Positions 52,240 to 64,000 of a stretch of DNA of 64,000 nt are shown here, piece after piece. Made by a program: the position numbers and the translations under genes. The notes under the pieces were generated by a model. That model did not search any database. It worked only from the letters and a program-made list of their open reading frames with translations, and had not been told where the DNA came from. How positions within the stretch are numbered: the first letter of the stretch is position 1; every line of letters starts with the position of its first letter. The stretch comes from Microplitis mediator (lineage: Eukaryota; Arthropoda; Insecta; Hymenoptera; Braconidae), in NCBI RefSeq assembly GCF_029852145.1, contig NW_026643289.1, positions 310,001-374,000 on the forward strand, given 5' to 3'.

Positions 52240-52245
52240 GTTACA

Positions 52246-52249
52246 ACAT
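52246..52249. repeat. Target site duplication, right copy (ACAT)
   Basis: ACAT follows the CA terminus directly, and the monomer then continues with ATAAAATTG. Joining the flanks at one ACAT restores the GTTAACATATAAAATTG found in almost every other monomer. Confidence 0.85.
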
Positions 52250-52377
52250 ATAAAATTGTAAGCATTTGTATGCGTACTTTATGAACAGCCGACAACTCAT
52301 ACTAGTACGAGCCGGCGTTAAAATGAATTGTTATTTTCATTCAAATAACATGCAAGTATATGGCGGCGGATAGTTTG

Positions 52378-55250
52378 CAACGTACTATCACTTAATTTTT
52401 TGCCCATCACTTGTACTTTGTGTCATTTTTTGACATCTATAAATTTTTTCTTTTTTTTTTCTTAATCTGACATAGTTGTCTTTTATATTATATTTTTGGC
52501 TCTTAAGTTTACCACCATAACTTAAGTTTTTTCAATATGTGCCATTATGTTTAGTAGTTTTTGTCTTTTGTACGTTAACATATAAAATTGTAAGCATTTG
52601 TATGCTTACTTTATGAACAGCCGACAACTCATACTAGTACGAGCCGGCGTTCAGATGAATCGTTATTTTCATTCAAATAACATACAAGTATATGGTGGCG
52701 GATACTTTGCAAAGTACTATCACTTAATTTTTTGCCAATCACTTGTACTTTGTGTCATTTTTTGACATATATAAATTTTTTCCTCTATTATTTTTAATCT
52801 GACATAGTTGTCTTTTATATTATATTTTTGGCTCTTAAGTTTACCACCATATCTTAAGTTTTTTCAATATGTGCCATTATGTTTAGTAGTTTTTGTCTTT
52901 CGTACGTTAACATATAAAATTGTAAGCATTTGTATGCGTACTTTATGAACAGCCGAAAACTCATACTAGTACGAGCCGGCGTTAAAATGAATTGTTATTT
53001 TCATTCAAATAACATACAAGTATATGACGGCGGATAGTTTGCAAAGTACTATCACTTAATTTTCTGCCAATCAGTTGTACTTTGTGTCATTTTTTGACAT
53101 ATCTAAATTTTTTCCTTTTTTTTTCTTAATCTGACATAGTTGTCTTTTATATTATATTTTTGGCTCTTAAGTTTACCACCATAACTTAAGTTTTTTCAAT
53201 ATGTGCCATTATGTTTAGTAGTTTTTGTCTTTTGTACATTAACATATAAAATTGTAAGCATTTGTATGCGTACTTTATGAACAGCCGACAACTCATACTA
53301 GTACGAGCCGGCGTTAAAATGAATTGTTATTTTTATTCAAATAACATACGAGTATATGGCGGCGGATAGTTTGCAAAGTACTATCACTTAATTTTTTGCC
53401 AATCAGTTGTACTTTGTGTCATTTTTTGACATCTATAAATTTTTTCCTTTTTTTTTCTTAATCTGACATAGTTGTCTTTTATATTATATTTTTGGCTCTT
53501 AAGTTTACCACCATAACTTAAGTTTTTTCAATATGTGCCATTATGTTTAGTAGTTTTTGTCTTTTGTACGTTAACATATAAAATTGTAAGCATTTGTATG
53601 CGTACTCTATGAACAGCCGACAACTCATACTAGTACGAGCCGGCGTTAAAATGAATCGTTATTTTCATTCAAATAACATACAAGTATATGGCGGTGGATA
53701 GTTTGCAAAGTACTATCACTTAATTTTCTGCCAATCAGTTGTACTTTGTGTCATTTTTTGTCATATCTAAATTTTTTCCTTTTTTTTTCTTAATCTGACA
53801 TAGTTGTCTTTTATATTATATTTTTGGCTCTTAAGTTTACCACCATAACTTAAGTTTTTTCAATATGTGCCATTATGTTTAGTAGTTTTTGTCTTTTGTA
53901 CGTTAACATATAAAATTGTAAGCATTTGTATGCTTACTTTATGAACAGCCGACAACTCATACTAGTACGAGCCGGCGTTCAAATGAATTATTATTTTCAT
54001 TCAAATAACATACAAGTATATGGTGGCGGATACTTTGCAAAGTACTATCACTTAATTTTTTGCCAATCAGTTGTACTTTGTGTCATTTTTTGACATATAT
54101 AAATTTTTTTCTTTTTTTTTCTTAATCTGACATAGTTGTCTTTTATATTATGTTTTGGCTCTTAAGTTTACCACCATAACTTAAGTTTTTTCAATATGTG
54201 CCATTATGTTTAGTAGTTTTTGTCTTTTGTACGTTATCATATAAAATTGTAAGCATTTGTATGCGTACTTTATGAACAGCCGACAACTCATACTAGTACG
54301 AGCCGGCGTTAAAATGAATTGTTATTTTCATTCAAATAACATACAAGTATATGGCGGCGGATAGTTTGCAAAGTCTTATCACTTAATTTTTTGCCAATCA
54401 CTTGTACTTTGTGTCATTTTTTGACATATATAAATTTTTTCCTCTATTTTTCTTAATCTGACATAGTTGTCTTTTATATTATATTTTTGGCTCTTAAGTT
54501 TACCACCATAACTTAAGTTTTTTCAATATGTGCCATTATGTTTAGTAGTTTTTGTCTTTTGTACGTTAACATATAAAATTGTAAGCATTTGTATGCGTAC
54601 TTTATGAACAGCCGACAACTCATACTAGTACGAGCCGGCGTTAAAATGAATTGTTATTTTCATTCAAATAACATACAAGTATATGGCGGCGGATAGTTTG
54701 CAAAGTACTATCACTTAATTTTCTGCCAATCAGTTGTACTTTGTGTCATTTTTTGACATATCTAAATTTTTTCCTTTTTTTTTCTTAATCTGACATAGTT
54801 GTCTTTTATATTATATTTTTGGCTCTTAAGTTTACCACCATAACTTAAGTTTTTTCAATATGTGCCATTATGTTTAGTAGTTTTTGTCTTTTGTACGTTA
54901 ACATATAAAATTGTAAGCATTTGTATGCGTACTTTATGAACAGCCGACAACTCATACTAGTACGAGCCGGCGTTAAAATGAATTGTTATTTTCATTCAAA
55001 TAACATGCAAGTATATGGCGGCGGATAGTTTGCAAAGTACTATCACTTAATTTTTTGCCAATCACTTGTACTTTGTGTCATTTTTTGACATATATAAATT
55101 TTTTTCTTTATTTTTCTTAATCTGACATAGTTGTCGTTCATATTATATTTTTGGCTCTTAAGTTTACCACCATAACTTAAGTTTTTTCAATATGTGCCAT
55201 TATGTTTAGTAGTTTTTGTCTTTTGTACGTTAACATATGAAATTGTAAGC
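52378..55250. repeat. Segmental satellite copy B', with two in-register deletions
   Basis: Relative to 45811-50050 this copy lacks one monomer. The unit near 46.14-46.47 kb, with private CATCTTTTTACAT, has no counterpart and a hybrid unit takes its place. It also lacks three monomers near 47.6-48.6 kb. Subtracting the 1257 bp of insertion plus target duplication, the offsets step through 16, 15 and 12 monomers. Loss or gain of whole units fits unequal crossover. Confidence 0.75.
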
Positions 55251-55696
55251 ATTTGTATGCGTACTTTATGAACAGCCGACAACTCATACTAGTACGAGCC
55301 GGCGTTCAAATGAATTATTATTTTCATTCAAATAACATACAAGTATATGGTGGCGGATACTTTGCAAAGTACTATCACTTAATTTTTTGCCAATCAGTTG
55401 TACTTTGTGTCATTTTTTGACATATATAAATTTTTTTCTCTTTTTTTCTTAATCTGACATAGTTGTCTTTTATATTATATTTTTGGCTCTTAAGTTTACC
55501 ACCATAACTTAAGTTTTTTCAATATGTGCCATTATGTTTAGTAGTTTTTGTCTTTTGTACGTTATCATATAAAATTGTAAGCATTTGTATGCGTACTTTA
55601 TGAACAGCCGACAACTCATACTAGTACGAGCCGGCGTTAAAATGAATTGTTATTTTCATTCAAATAACATACAAGTATATGGCGGCGGATAGTTTG

Positions 55697-57024
55697 CAAA
55701 GTCTTATCACTTAATTTTTTGCCAATCACTTGTACTTTGTGTCATTTTTTGACATATATAAATTTTTTCCTCTATTTTTCTTAATCTGACATAGTTGTCT
55801 TTTATATTATATTTTTGGCTCTTAAGTTTACCACCATAACTTAAGTTTTTTCAATATGTGCCATTATGTTTAGTAGTTTTTGTCTTTTGTACGTTAACAT
55901 ATAAAATTGTAAGCATTTGTATGCGTACTTTATGAACAGCCGACAACTCATACTAGTACGAGCCGGCGTTAAAATGAATTGTTATTTTCATTCAAATAAC
56001 ATACAAGTATATGGCGGCGGATAGTTTGCAAAGTACTATCACTTAATTTTCTGCCAATCAGTTGTACTTTGTGTCATTTTTTGACATATCTAAATTTTTT
56101 CCTTTTTTTTTCTTAATCTGACATAGTTGTCTTTTATATTATATTTTTGGCTCTTAAGTTTACCACCATAACTTAAGTTTTTTCAATATGTGCCATTATG
56201 TTTAGTAGTTTTTGTCTTTTGTACGTTAACATATAAAATTGTAAGCATTTGTATGCGTACTTTATGAACAGCCGACAACTCATACTAGTACGAGCCGGCG
56301 TTAAAATGAATTGTTATTTTCATTCAAATAACATACAAGTATATGGCGGCGGATAGTTTGCAAAGTCTTATCACTTAATTTTTTGCCAATCACTTGTACT
56401 TTGTGTCATTTTTTGACATATATAAATTTTTTCCTCTATTTTTCTTAATCTGACATAGTTGTCTTTTATATTATATTTTTGGCTCTTAAGTTTACCACCA
56501 TAACTTAAGTTTTTTCAATATGTGCCATTATGTTTAGTAGTTTTTGTCTTTTGTACGTTAACATATAAAATTGTAAGCATTTGTATGCGTACTTTATGAA
56601 CAGCCGACAACTCATACTAGTACGAGCCGGCGTTAAAATGAATTGTTATTTTCATTCAAATAACATACAAGTATATGGCGGCGGATAGTTTGCAAAGTAC
56701 TATCACTTAATTTTCTGCCAATCAGTTGTACTTTGTGTCATTTTTTGACATATCTAAATTTTTTCCTTTTTTTTTCTTAATCTGACATAGTTGTCTTTTA
56801 TATTATATTTTTGGCTCTTAAGTTTACCACCATAACTTAAGTTTTTTCAATATGTGCTATTATGTTTAGTAGTTTTTGTCTTTTGTACGTTAACATTTAA
56901 AATTGTAAGCATTTGTATGCGTACTTTATGAACAGCCGACAACTCATACTAGTACGAGCCGGCGTTAAAATGAATTGTTATTTTCATTCAAATAACATGC
57001 AAGTATATGGCGGCGGATAGTTTG
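55697..57024. repeat. Dimer amplification (2 x 664 bp)
   Basis: CAAAGTCTTATCAC monomers start at 55697 and 56361. Each is followed by a TTTTCTGCC/CATATCTAAATT monomer (56029 and 56693). The same pair also starts at 54369, four monomers earlier, and that copy is followed by a TTGTCGTTCATATT monomer. The second copy has private GTGCTATTATG and AACATTTAAAA changes. Confidence 0.8.
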
Positions 57025-60000
57025 CAAAGTACTATTACTTAATTTTTTGCCAATCACTTGTACTTTGTGTCATTTTTTGACATATATAAATTTTTTTCTT
57101 TATTTTTCTTAATCTGACATAGTTGTCGTTCATATTATATTTTTGGCTCTTAAGTTTACCACCATAACTTAAGTTTTTTCAATATGTGCCATTATGTTTA
57201 GTAGTTTTTGTCTTTTGTACGTTAACATATAAAATTGTAAGCATTTGTATGCGTACTTTATGAACAGCCGACAACTCATACTAGTACGAGCCGGCGTTAA
57301 AATGAATTGTTATTTTCATTCAAATAACATACAAGTATATGGCGGTGGATAGTTTGCAAAGTACTATCACTTAATTTTCTGCCAATCAGTTGTACTTTGT
57401 GTCATTTTTTGTCATATCTAAATTTTTTCCTTTTTTTTTCTTTATCTGACATAGTTGTCTTTTATATTATATTTTTGGCTCTTAAGTTTACCACCATAAC
57501 TTAAGTTTTTTCAATATGTGCCATTATGTTTAGTAGTTTTTGTCTTTTGTACGTTATCATATAAAATTGTAAGCATTTGTATGCGTACTTTATGAACAGC
57601 CGACAACTCATACTAGTACGAGCCGGCGTTAAAATAAATTGTTATTTTCATTCAAATAACATACAAGTATATGTCGGCGGATAGTTTGCAAAGTACTATC
57701 ACTTAATTTTTTGCCAATCACTTGTACTTTGTGTCATTTTTTGACATCTATAAATTTTTTCTTTTTTTTTTCTTAATCTGACATAGTTGTCTTTTATATT
57801 ATATTTTTGGCTCTTAAGTTTACCACCATAACTTAAGTTTTTTCAATATGTGCCATTATGTTTAGTAGTTTTTGTCTTTTGTACGTTAACATATAAAATT
57901 GTAAGCATTTGTATGCGTACTTTATGAACAGCCGACAACTCATACTAGTACGAGCCGGCGTTAAAATGAATTGTTATTTTCATTCAAATAACATGCAAGT
58001 ATATGGCGGCGGATAGTTTGCAACGTACTATCACTTAATTTTTTGCCAATCACTTGTACTTTGTGTCATTTTTTGACATATATAAATTTTTTCCTTTATT
58101 TTTCTTAATCTGACATAGTTGTCTTTTATATTATATTTTTGGCTCTTAAGTTTACCACCATAACTTAAGTTTTTTCAATATGTGCCATTATGTTTAGTAG
58201 TTTTTGTCTTTTGTACGTTAACATATAAAATTGTAAGCATTTGTATGCTTACTTTATGAACAGCCGACAACTCATACTAGTACGAGCCGGCGTTCAAATG
58301 AATTGTTATTTTCATTCAAATATCATACAAGTATATGGTGGCGGATACTTTGCAAAGTACTATCACTTAATTTTTTGCCAATCAGTTGTACTTTGTGTCA
58401 TTTCTTGACATATCTAAATTGTTTCCTTTTTTTTTCTTAATCTGACATAGTTGTCTTTTATATTATATTTTTGGCTCTTAAGTTTACCACCATAACTTAA
58501 GTTTTTTCAATATGTGCCATTATGTTTAGTAGTTTTTGTCTTTTGTACGTTAACATATAAAATTGTAAGCATTTGTATGCGTACTTTATGAACAGCCGAC
58601 AACTCATACTAGTACGAGCCGGCGTTAAAATGAATTGTTATTTTCATTCAAATAACATGCAAGTATATGGCGGCGAATAGTTTGCAAAGTACTATCACTT
58701 AATTTTTTGCCAATCACTTGTACTTTGTGTCATTTTTTGACATATATAAATTTTTTTCTTTATTTTTCTTAATCTGACATAGTCGTCGTTCATATTATAT
58801 TTTTGGCACTTAAGTTTACCACCATAACTTAAGTTTTTTCAATATGTGCCATTATGTTTAGTAGTTTTTGTCTTTTGTACGTTAACATATAAAATTGTAA
58901 GCATTTGTATGCGTACTTTATGAACAGCCGACAACTCATACTAGTACGAGCCGGCGTTAAAATGAATTGTTATTTTCATTCAAATAACATACGAGTATAT
59001 GGCGGCGGATAGTTTGCAAAGTACTATCACTTAATTTTTTGCCAATCAGTTGTACTTTGTGTCATTTTTTGACATCTATAAATTTTTTCCTTTTTTTTTC
59101 TTAATCTGACATAGTTGTCTTGTATATTATATTTTTGGCTCTTAAGTTTACCACCATAACTTAAGTTTTTTCAATATGTGCCATTATGTTTAGTAGTTTT
59201 TGTCTTTTGTACGTTAACATATAAAATTGTAAGCATTTGTATGCGTACTTTATGACCAGCCGACAACTCATACTAGTACGAGCCGGCGTTAAAATGAATT
59301 GTTATTTTTATTCAAATAACATACAAGTATATGGCGGTGGATAGTTTGCAAAGTACTATCACTTAATTTTCTGCCAAGCAGTTGTACTTTGTGTCATTTT
59401 TTGTCATATCTAAATTTTTTCCTTTTTTTTTCTTAATCTGACATAGTTGTCTTTTATATTATATTTTTGGCTCTTAAGTTTACCACCATAACTTAAGTTT
59501 TTTCAATATGTGCCATTATGTTTAGTAGTTTTTGTCTTTTGTACGTTATCATATAAAATTGTAAGCATTTGTATGCGTACTTTATGAACAGCCGACAACT
59601 TATACTAGTACGAGCCGGCGTTAAAATGAATTGTTATTTTCATTCAAATAACATACAAGTATATGGCGGCGGATAGTTTGCAAAGTACTATCACTTAATT
59701 TTTTGCCAATCACTTGTACTTTGTGTCATTTTTTGACATCTATAAATTTTTTCTTTTTTTTTTCTTAATCAGACATAGTTGTCTTTTATATTATATTTTT
59801 GGCTCTTAAGTTTACCACCATAACTTAAGTTTTTTCAATATGTGCCATTATGTTTAGTAGTTTTTGTCTTTTGTACGTTAACATATAAAATTGTAAGCAT
59901 TTGTATGCGTACTTTATGAACAGCCGACAACTCATACTAGTACGAGCCGGCGTTAAAATGAATTGTTGTTTTCATTCTAATAACATGCAAGTATATGGCG

Positions 60001-63000
60001 GCGGATAGTTTGCAAAGTACTATCACTTAATTTTTTGCCAATCACTTGTACTTTGTGTCATTTTTTGACATATATAAATTTTTTTCTTTATTTTTCTTAA
60101 TCTGACATAGTTGTCGTTCATATTATATTTTTGGCTCTTAAGTTTACCACCATAACTTAAGTTTTTCCAATATGTGCCATTATGTTTAGTAGTTTTTGTC
60201 TTTTGTACGTTAACATATAAAATTGTAAGCATTTGTATGCGTACTTTATGAACAGCCGACAACTCATACTAGTACGAGCCGGCGTTAAAATGAATTGTTA
60301 TTTTCATTCAAATAACATACAAGTATATGGCGGTGGATAGTTTGCAAAGTACTATCACTTAATTTTCTGCCAATCAGTTGTACTTTGTGTCATTTTTTGT
60401 CATATCTAAATTTTTTCCTTTTTTTTTCTTAATCTGACATAGTTGTCTTTTATATTATATTTTTGGCTCTTAAGTTTACCACCATAACTTAAGTTTTTTC
60501 AATATGTGCCATTATGTTTAGTAGTTTTTGTCTTTTGTACGTTAACATATAAAATTGTAAGCATTTGTATGCGTACTTTATGAACAGCCGACAACTCATA
60601 CTAGTACGAGCCGGCGTTAAAATGAATTGTTATTTTCATTCAAATAACATGCAAGTATATGGCGGCGGATAGTTTGCAAAGTACTATCACTTAATTTTTT
60701 GCCAATCACTTGTACTTTGTGTCATTTTTTGACATATATAAATTTTTTCCTTTATTTTTCTTAATCTGACATAGTTGTCTTTCATATTATATTTTTGGCT
60801 CTTAAGTTTACCACCATAACTTAAGTTTTTTCAATATGTGCCATTATGTTTAGTAGTTTTTGTCTTTTGTACGTTAACATATAAAATTGTAAGCATTTGT
60901 ATGCTTACTTTATGAACAGCCGACAACTCATACTAGTACGAGCCGGCGTTCAAATGAATTGTTATTTTCATTCAAATAACATACAAGTATATGGTGGCGG
61001 ATACTTTGCAAAGTACTATCACTTAATTTTTTGACAATCAGTTGTACTTTGTGTCATTTTTTGACATATATAAATTTTTTTCTTTTTTTTTCTTAATCTG
61101 ACATAGTTGTCTTTTATATTATATTTTTGGCTCTTAAGTTAACCACCATAACTTAAGTTTTTTCAATATGTGCCATTATGTTTAGTAGTTTTTGTCTTTT
61201 GTACGTTATCATATAAAATTGTAAGCATTTGTATGCGTACTTTATGAACAGCCGACAACTCATACTAGTACGAGCCGGCGTTAAAATGAATTGTTATTTT
61301 CATTCAAATAACATACAAGTATATGGCGGCGGATAGTTTGCAAAGTACTATCACTTAATTTTTTGCCAATCAGTTGTACTTTGTGTCATTTTTTGACATA
61401 TATAAATTTTTTCCTTTTTTTTTCTTAATCTGACATAGTTGTCTTTTATATTATATTTTTGGCTCTTAAGTTTACCACCATAACTTAAGTTTTTTCAATA
61501 TGTGCCATTATGTTTAGTAGTTTTTGTCTTTTGTACGTTAACATATAAAATTGTAAGCATTTGTATGCGTACTTTATGAACAGCCGACAACTCATACTAG
61601 TACGAGCCGGCGTTAAAATGAATTGTTATTTTCATTCAAATAACATACAAGTATATGGCGGCGGATAGTTTGCAAAGTACTATCACTTAATTTTTTGCCA
61701 ATCACTTGTACTTTGTGTCATTTTTTGACATCTATAAATTTTTTCTTTTTTTTTTCTTAATCTGACATAGTTGTCTTTTATATTATATTTTTGGCTCTTA
61801 AGTTTACCACCATAACTTAAATTCTTTCAATATGTGCCATTATGTTAAGTAGTTTTTGTCTTTTGTACGTTAACATATAAAATTGTAAGCATTTGTATGC
61901 GTACTTTATGAACAGCCGACAACTCATACTAGTACGAGCCGGCGTTAAAATGAATTGTTATTTTCATTCAAATAACATGCAAGTATATGGCGGCGGATAG
62001 TTTGCAAAGTACTATCACTTAATTTTTTGCCAATCACTTGTACTTTGTGTCATTTTTTGACATATATAAATTTTTTTCTTTATTTTTCTTAATCTGACAT
62101 AGTTGTCGTTCATATTATATTTTTGGCTCTTAAGTTTACCACCATGACTTAAGTTTTTTCAATATGTGCCATTATGTTTAGTAGTTTTTGTCTTTTGTAC
62201 GTTAACATATAAAATTGTAAGCATTCGTATGCGTACTTTATGAACAGCCGACAACTCATACTAGTACGAGCCGGCGTTAAAATGAATTGTTATTTTCATT
62301 CAAATAACATACAAGTATATGGCGGCGGATAGTTTGCAAAGTACTATCACTTAATTTTTTGCCAATCAGTTGTACTTTGTGTCATTTTTTGACATCTATA
62401 AATTTTTTCCTTTTTTTTTCTTAATCTGACATAGTTGTCTTTTATATTATATTTTTGGCTCTTAAGTTTACTACCATAACTTAAGTTTTTTCAATATGTG
62501 CCATTATGTTTAGTAGTTTTTGTCTTTTGTACGTTAACATATAAAATTGTAAGCATTTGTATGCGTACTTTATGAACAGCCGACAACTCATACTAGTACG
62601 AGCTGGCGTTAAAATGAATTGTTATTTTCATTCAAATAACATACAAATATATGGCGGTGGATAGTTTGCAAAGTACTATCACTTAATTTTCTGCTAATCA
62701 GTTGTACTTTGTGTCATTTTTTGACATATCTAAATTTTTTCCTTTTTTTTTCTTAATCTGACATAGTTGTCTTTTATATTATATTTTTGGCTCTTAAGTT
62801 TACCACCATAACTTAAGTTTTTTCAATATGTGCCATTATGTTTAGTAGTTTTTGTCTTTTGTACGTAAACATATAAAATTGTAAGCATTTGTATGCGTAC
62901 TTTATGAACAGCCGACAACTCATACTAGTACGAGCCGGCGTTAAAATAAATTGTTATTTTCATTCAAATAACATACAAGTATATGGCGGCGGATAGTTTG

Positions 63001-64000
63001 CAAAGTACTATCACTTAATTTTTTGCCAATCAGTTGTACTTTGTGTCATTTTTTGACATCTATAAATTTTTTCCTTTTTTTTTCTTAATCTGACATAGTT
63101 GTCTTTTATATTATATTTTTGGCTCTTAAGTTTACCACCATAACTTAAGTTTTTTCAATATGTGCCATTATGTTTAGTAGTTTTTGTCTTTTGTACGTTA
63201 ACATATAAAATTGTAAGCATTTGTATGCGTACTTTATGAACAGCCGACAACTCATACTAGTACGAGCCGGCGTTAAAATAAATTGTTATTTTCATTCAAA
63301 TAACATACAAGTATATGGCGGCGGATAGTTTGCAAAGTACTATCACTTAATTTTTTGCCAATCAGTTGTACTTTGTGTCATTTTTTGACATCTATAAATT
63401 TTTTCCTTTTTTTTTCTTAATCAGACATAGTTGTCTTTTATATTATAGTTTTGGCTCTTAAGTTTACCACTATAACTTAAGTTCTTTCAATATGTGCCAT
63501 TATGTTTAGTAGTTTTTGTCTTTTGTACGTTAACATATAAAATTGTAAGCATTTGTATGCGTACTTTATGAACAGCCGACAACTCATACTAGTACGAGCC
63601 GGCGTTAAAATGAATTGTTATTTTCATTCAAATAACACGCAAGTATATGGCGGCGGATAGTTCGCAACGTACTATCACTTAATTTTTTGCCAATCACTTG
63701 TACTTTGTGTCATTTTTTGACATCTATAAATTTTTTCCTTTTTTTTTCTTAATCTGACATAGTTGTCTTTTATATTATATTTTTGGCTCTTAAGTTTACC
63801 ACCATAACTTAAGTTTTTTCAATATGTGCCATTATGTTTAGTAGTTTTTGTCTTTTGTACGTTATCATATAAAATTGTAAGCATTTGTATGCGTACTTTA
63901 TGAACAGCCGACAACTCATACTAGTACGAGCCGGCGTTAAAATAAATTGTTATTTTCATTCAAATAACATACAAGTATATGGCGGCGGATAGTTTGCAAA
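57025..64000. repeat. Less regular satellite monomers to the window end
   Basis: There are 21 monomers with no clean short HOR. The unit at 57357 and those after it correspond to 50457 onward at 17 monomers after removing the insertion, including GTTAAAATAAATTG near 50730 and 57631. That A-for-G variant becomes common at the right end (near 62943, 63275 and 63941). No gene or other element is visible. Confidence 0.75.

Larger units (their letters stand above)
50993..52245. mobile_element. Solo LTR-like insertion (1253 bp)
   Basis: This is the only non-satellite DNA in the window. It starts TGAAACG and ends CGTTACA, giving canonical TG...CA ends with an imperfect 7 bp inverted repeat (6 of 7 pairs). 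It is flanked by ACAT on both sides, and it splits a monomer whose pieces (204 and 132 bp) sum to 332 bp after removing the 4 bp duplication. These are hallmarks of LTR retroelement integration. There is no internal coding region, primer-binding site or polypurine tract, so a solo LTR left by LTR-LTR recombination is the simplest reading. A short non-autonomous element with TG/CA ends cannot be excluded. Superfamily and orientation are not determined; + is weakly favoured by TATAAA followed by AATAAA. Confidence 0.82.
52246..64000. repeat. 332-bp satellite array, right part (about 35.4 monomers)
   Basis: The same satellite resumes immediately after the LTR-like insertion, in the same orientation and register. 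The first 132 bases complete the monomer broken at 50992. The phase mark then recurs from 52378 to 63997, which is 35 units of about 332 bp. No genes are visible. Private single-base changes look more frequent toward the right end, for example GACCAGCCG near 59257, TTGACAATC near 61032, CATTCGTATG near 62223 and GTACGTAAAC near 62863. Confidence 0.98.

Noticed and set aside
50993..52245. DNA transposon with terminal inverted repeats
   Set aside because: The inverted ends are only 7 bp and imperfect, no transposase is present, and TG...CA with ACAT duplication is typical of LTRs. It is not fully excluded.
1..64000. CRISPR array
   Set aside because: The repeat is the entire 332 bp monomer with no unique spacers and no cas genes.
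1..64000. Telomeric repeat, rDNA or other RNA gene
   Set aside because: No short G-rich telomere-type tandem repeat, conserved rRNA segment or tRNA cloverleaf was seen in the satellite or the insertion.
1..64000. Near-identical HOR copies as assembly artefact
   Set aside because: Isolated private substitutions between copies argue for real duplicates, but sequence alone cannot exclude collapsed or misordered units; spanning long reads would decide.

Overview
This window is non-genic eukaryotic repeat DNA. Apart from one insertion it is an uninterrupted head-to-tail satellite array. The monomer is about 332 bp (range roughly 330-333), and the first unit is about 30% GC by hand count. Counting by the recurring CAAAGTAC/CAACGTAC phase mark gives 153 monomers in 1-50788, one monomer split by an insertion (50789-52377), and 35 more from 52378 to 63996, about 189 in total. 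The long array, the nested higher-order repeats (HORs) and an LTR-type insertion suggest constitutive heterochromatin of a eukaryote, possibly centromeric or pericentromeric. I cannot name the organism from the sequence. I found no protein-coding gene, rRNA, tRNA, CRISPR array or bacterial-type operon.

Layout. Bases 1-995 are three lead-in monomers. Bases 996-12292 hold a regular HOR domain made of 7-, 7-, 8-, 7- and 5-monomer blocks, with a 15-monomer (4984 bp) super-period. Bases 12293 to about 17300 are mixed monomers. From about 17300 to 32230 there is an 18-monomer HOR (5973 bp) followed by a 27-monomer version that contains an internal 9-monomer (2986 bp) duplication. From about 31871 to 39837 there are short recent amplifications: a trimer and two dimers. 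From about 41800 to 57024 there are overlapping segmental copies at offsets of 17, 15 and 12 monomers, plus another dimer. Bases 57025-64000 are less regular monomers with more private point changes.

The only non-satellite DNA is 50993-52245, a 1253 bp element that begins TG, ends CA, has imperfect inverted ends (TGAAACG / CGTTACA) and is flanked by a 4 bp ACAT duplication. The two monomer pieces around it (204 bp and 132 bp) minus the 4 bp duplication sum exactly to 332 bp, so the insertion was clean. It is best read as a solo LTR. It contains a 45 bp minisatellite, a 67 bp duplication, many short hairpins, and candidate TATA and polyadenylation motifs.

The satellite monomers fall into haplotypes defined by linked variants. 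One haplotype makes two separate dyads perfect at once: the GTAAGCAT-TTGT-ATGCTTAC hairpin and the 14 bp palindrome TACTTTGCAAAGTA. Nearly all monomers also keep a GC-rich dyad around TACTAGTA. These are the best candidates for functional sites, but any protein binding is inference.
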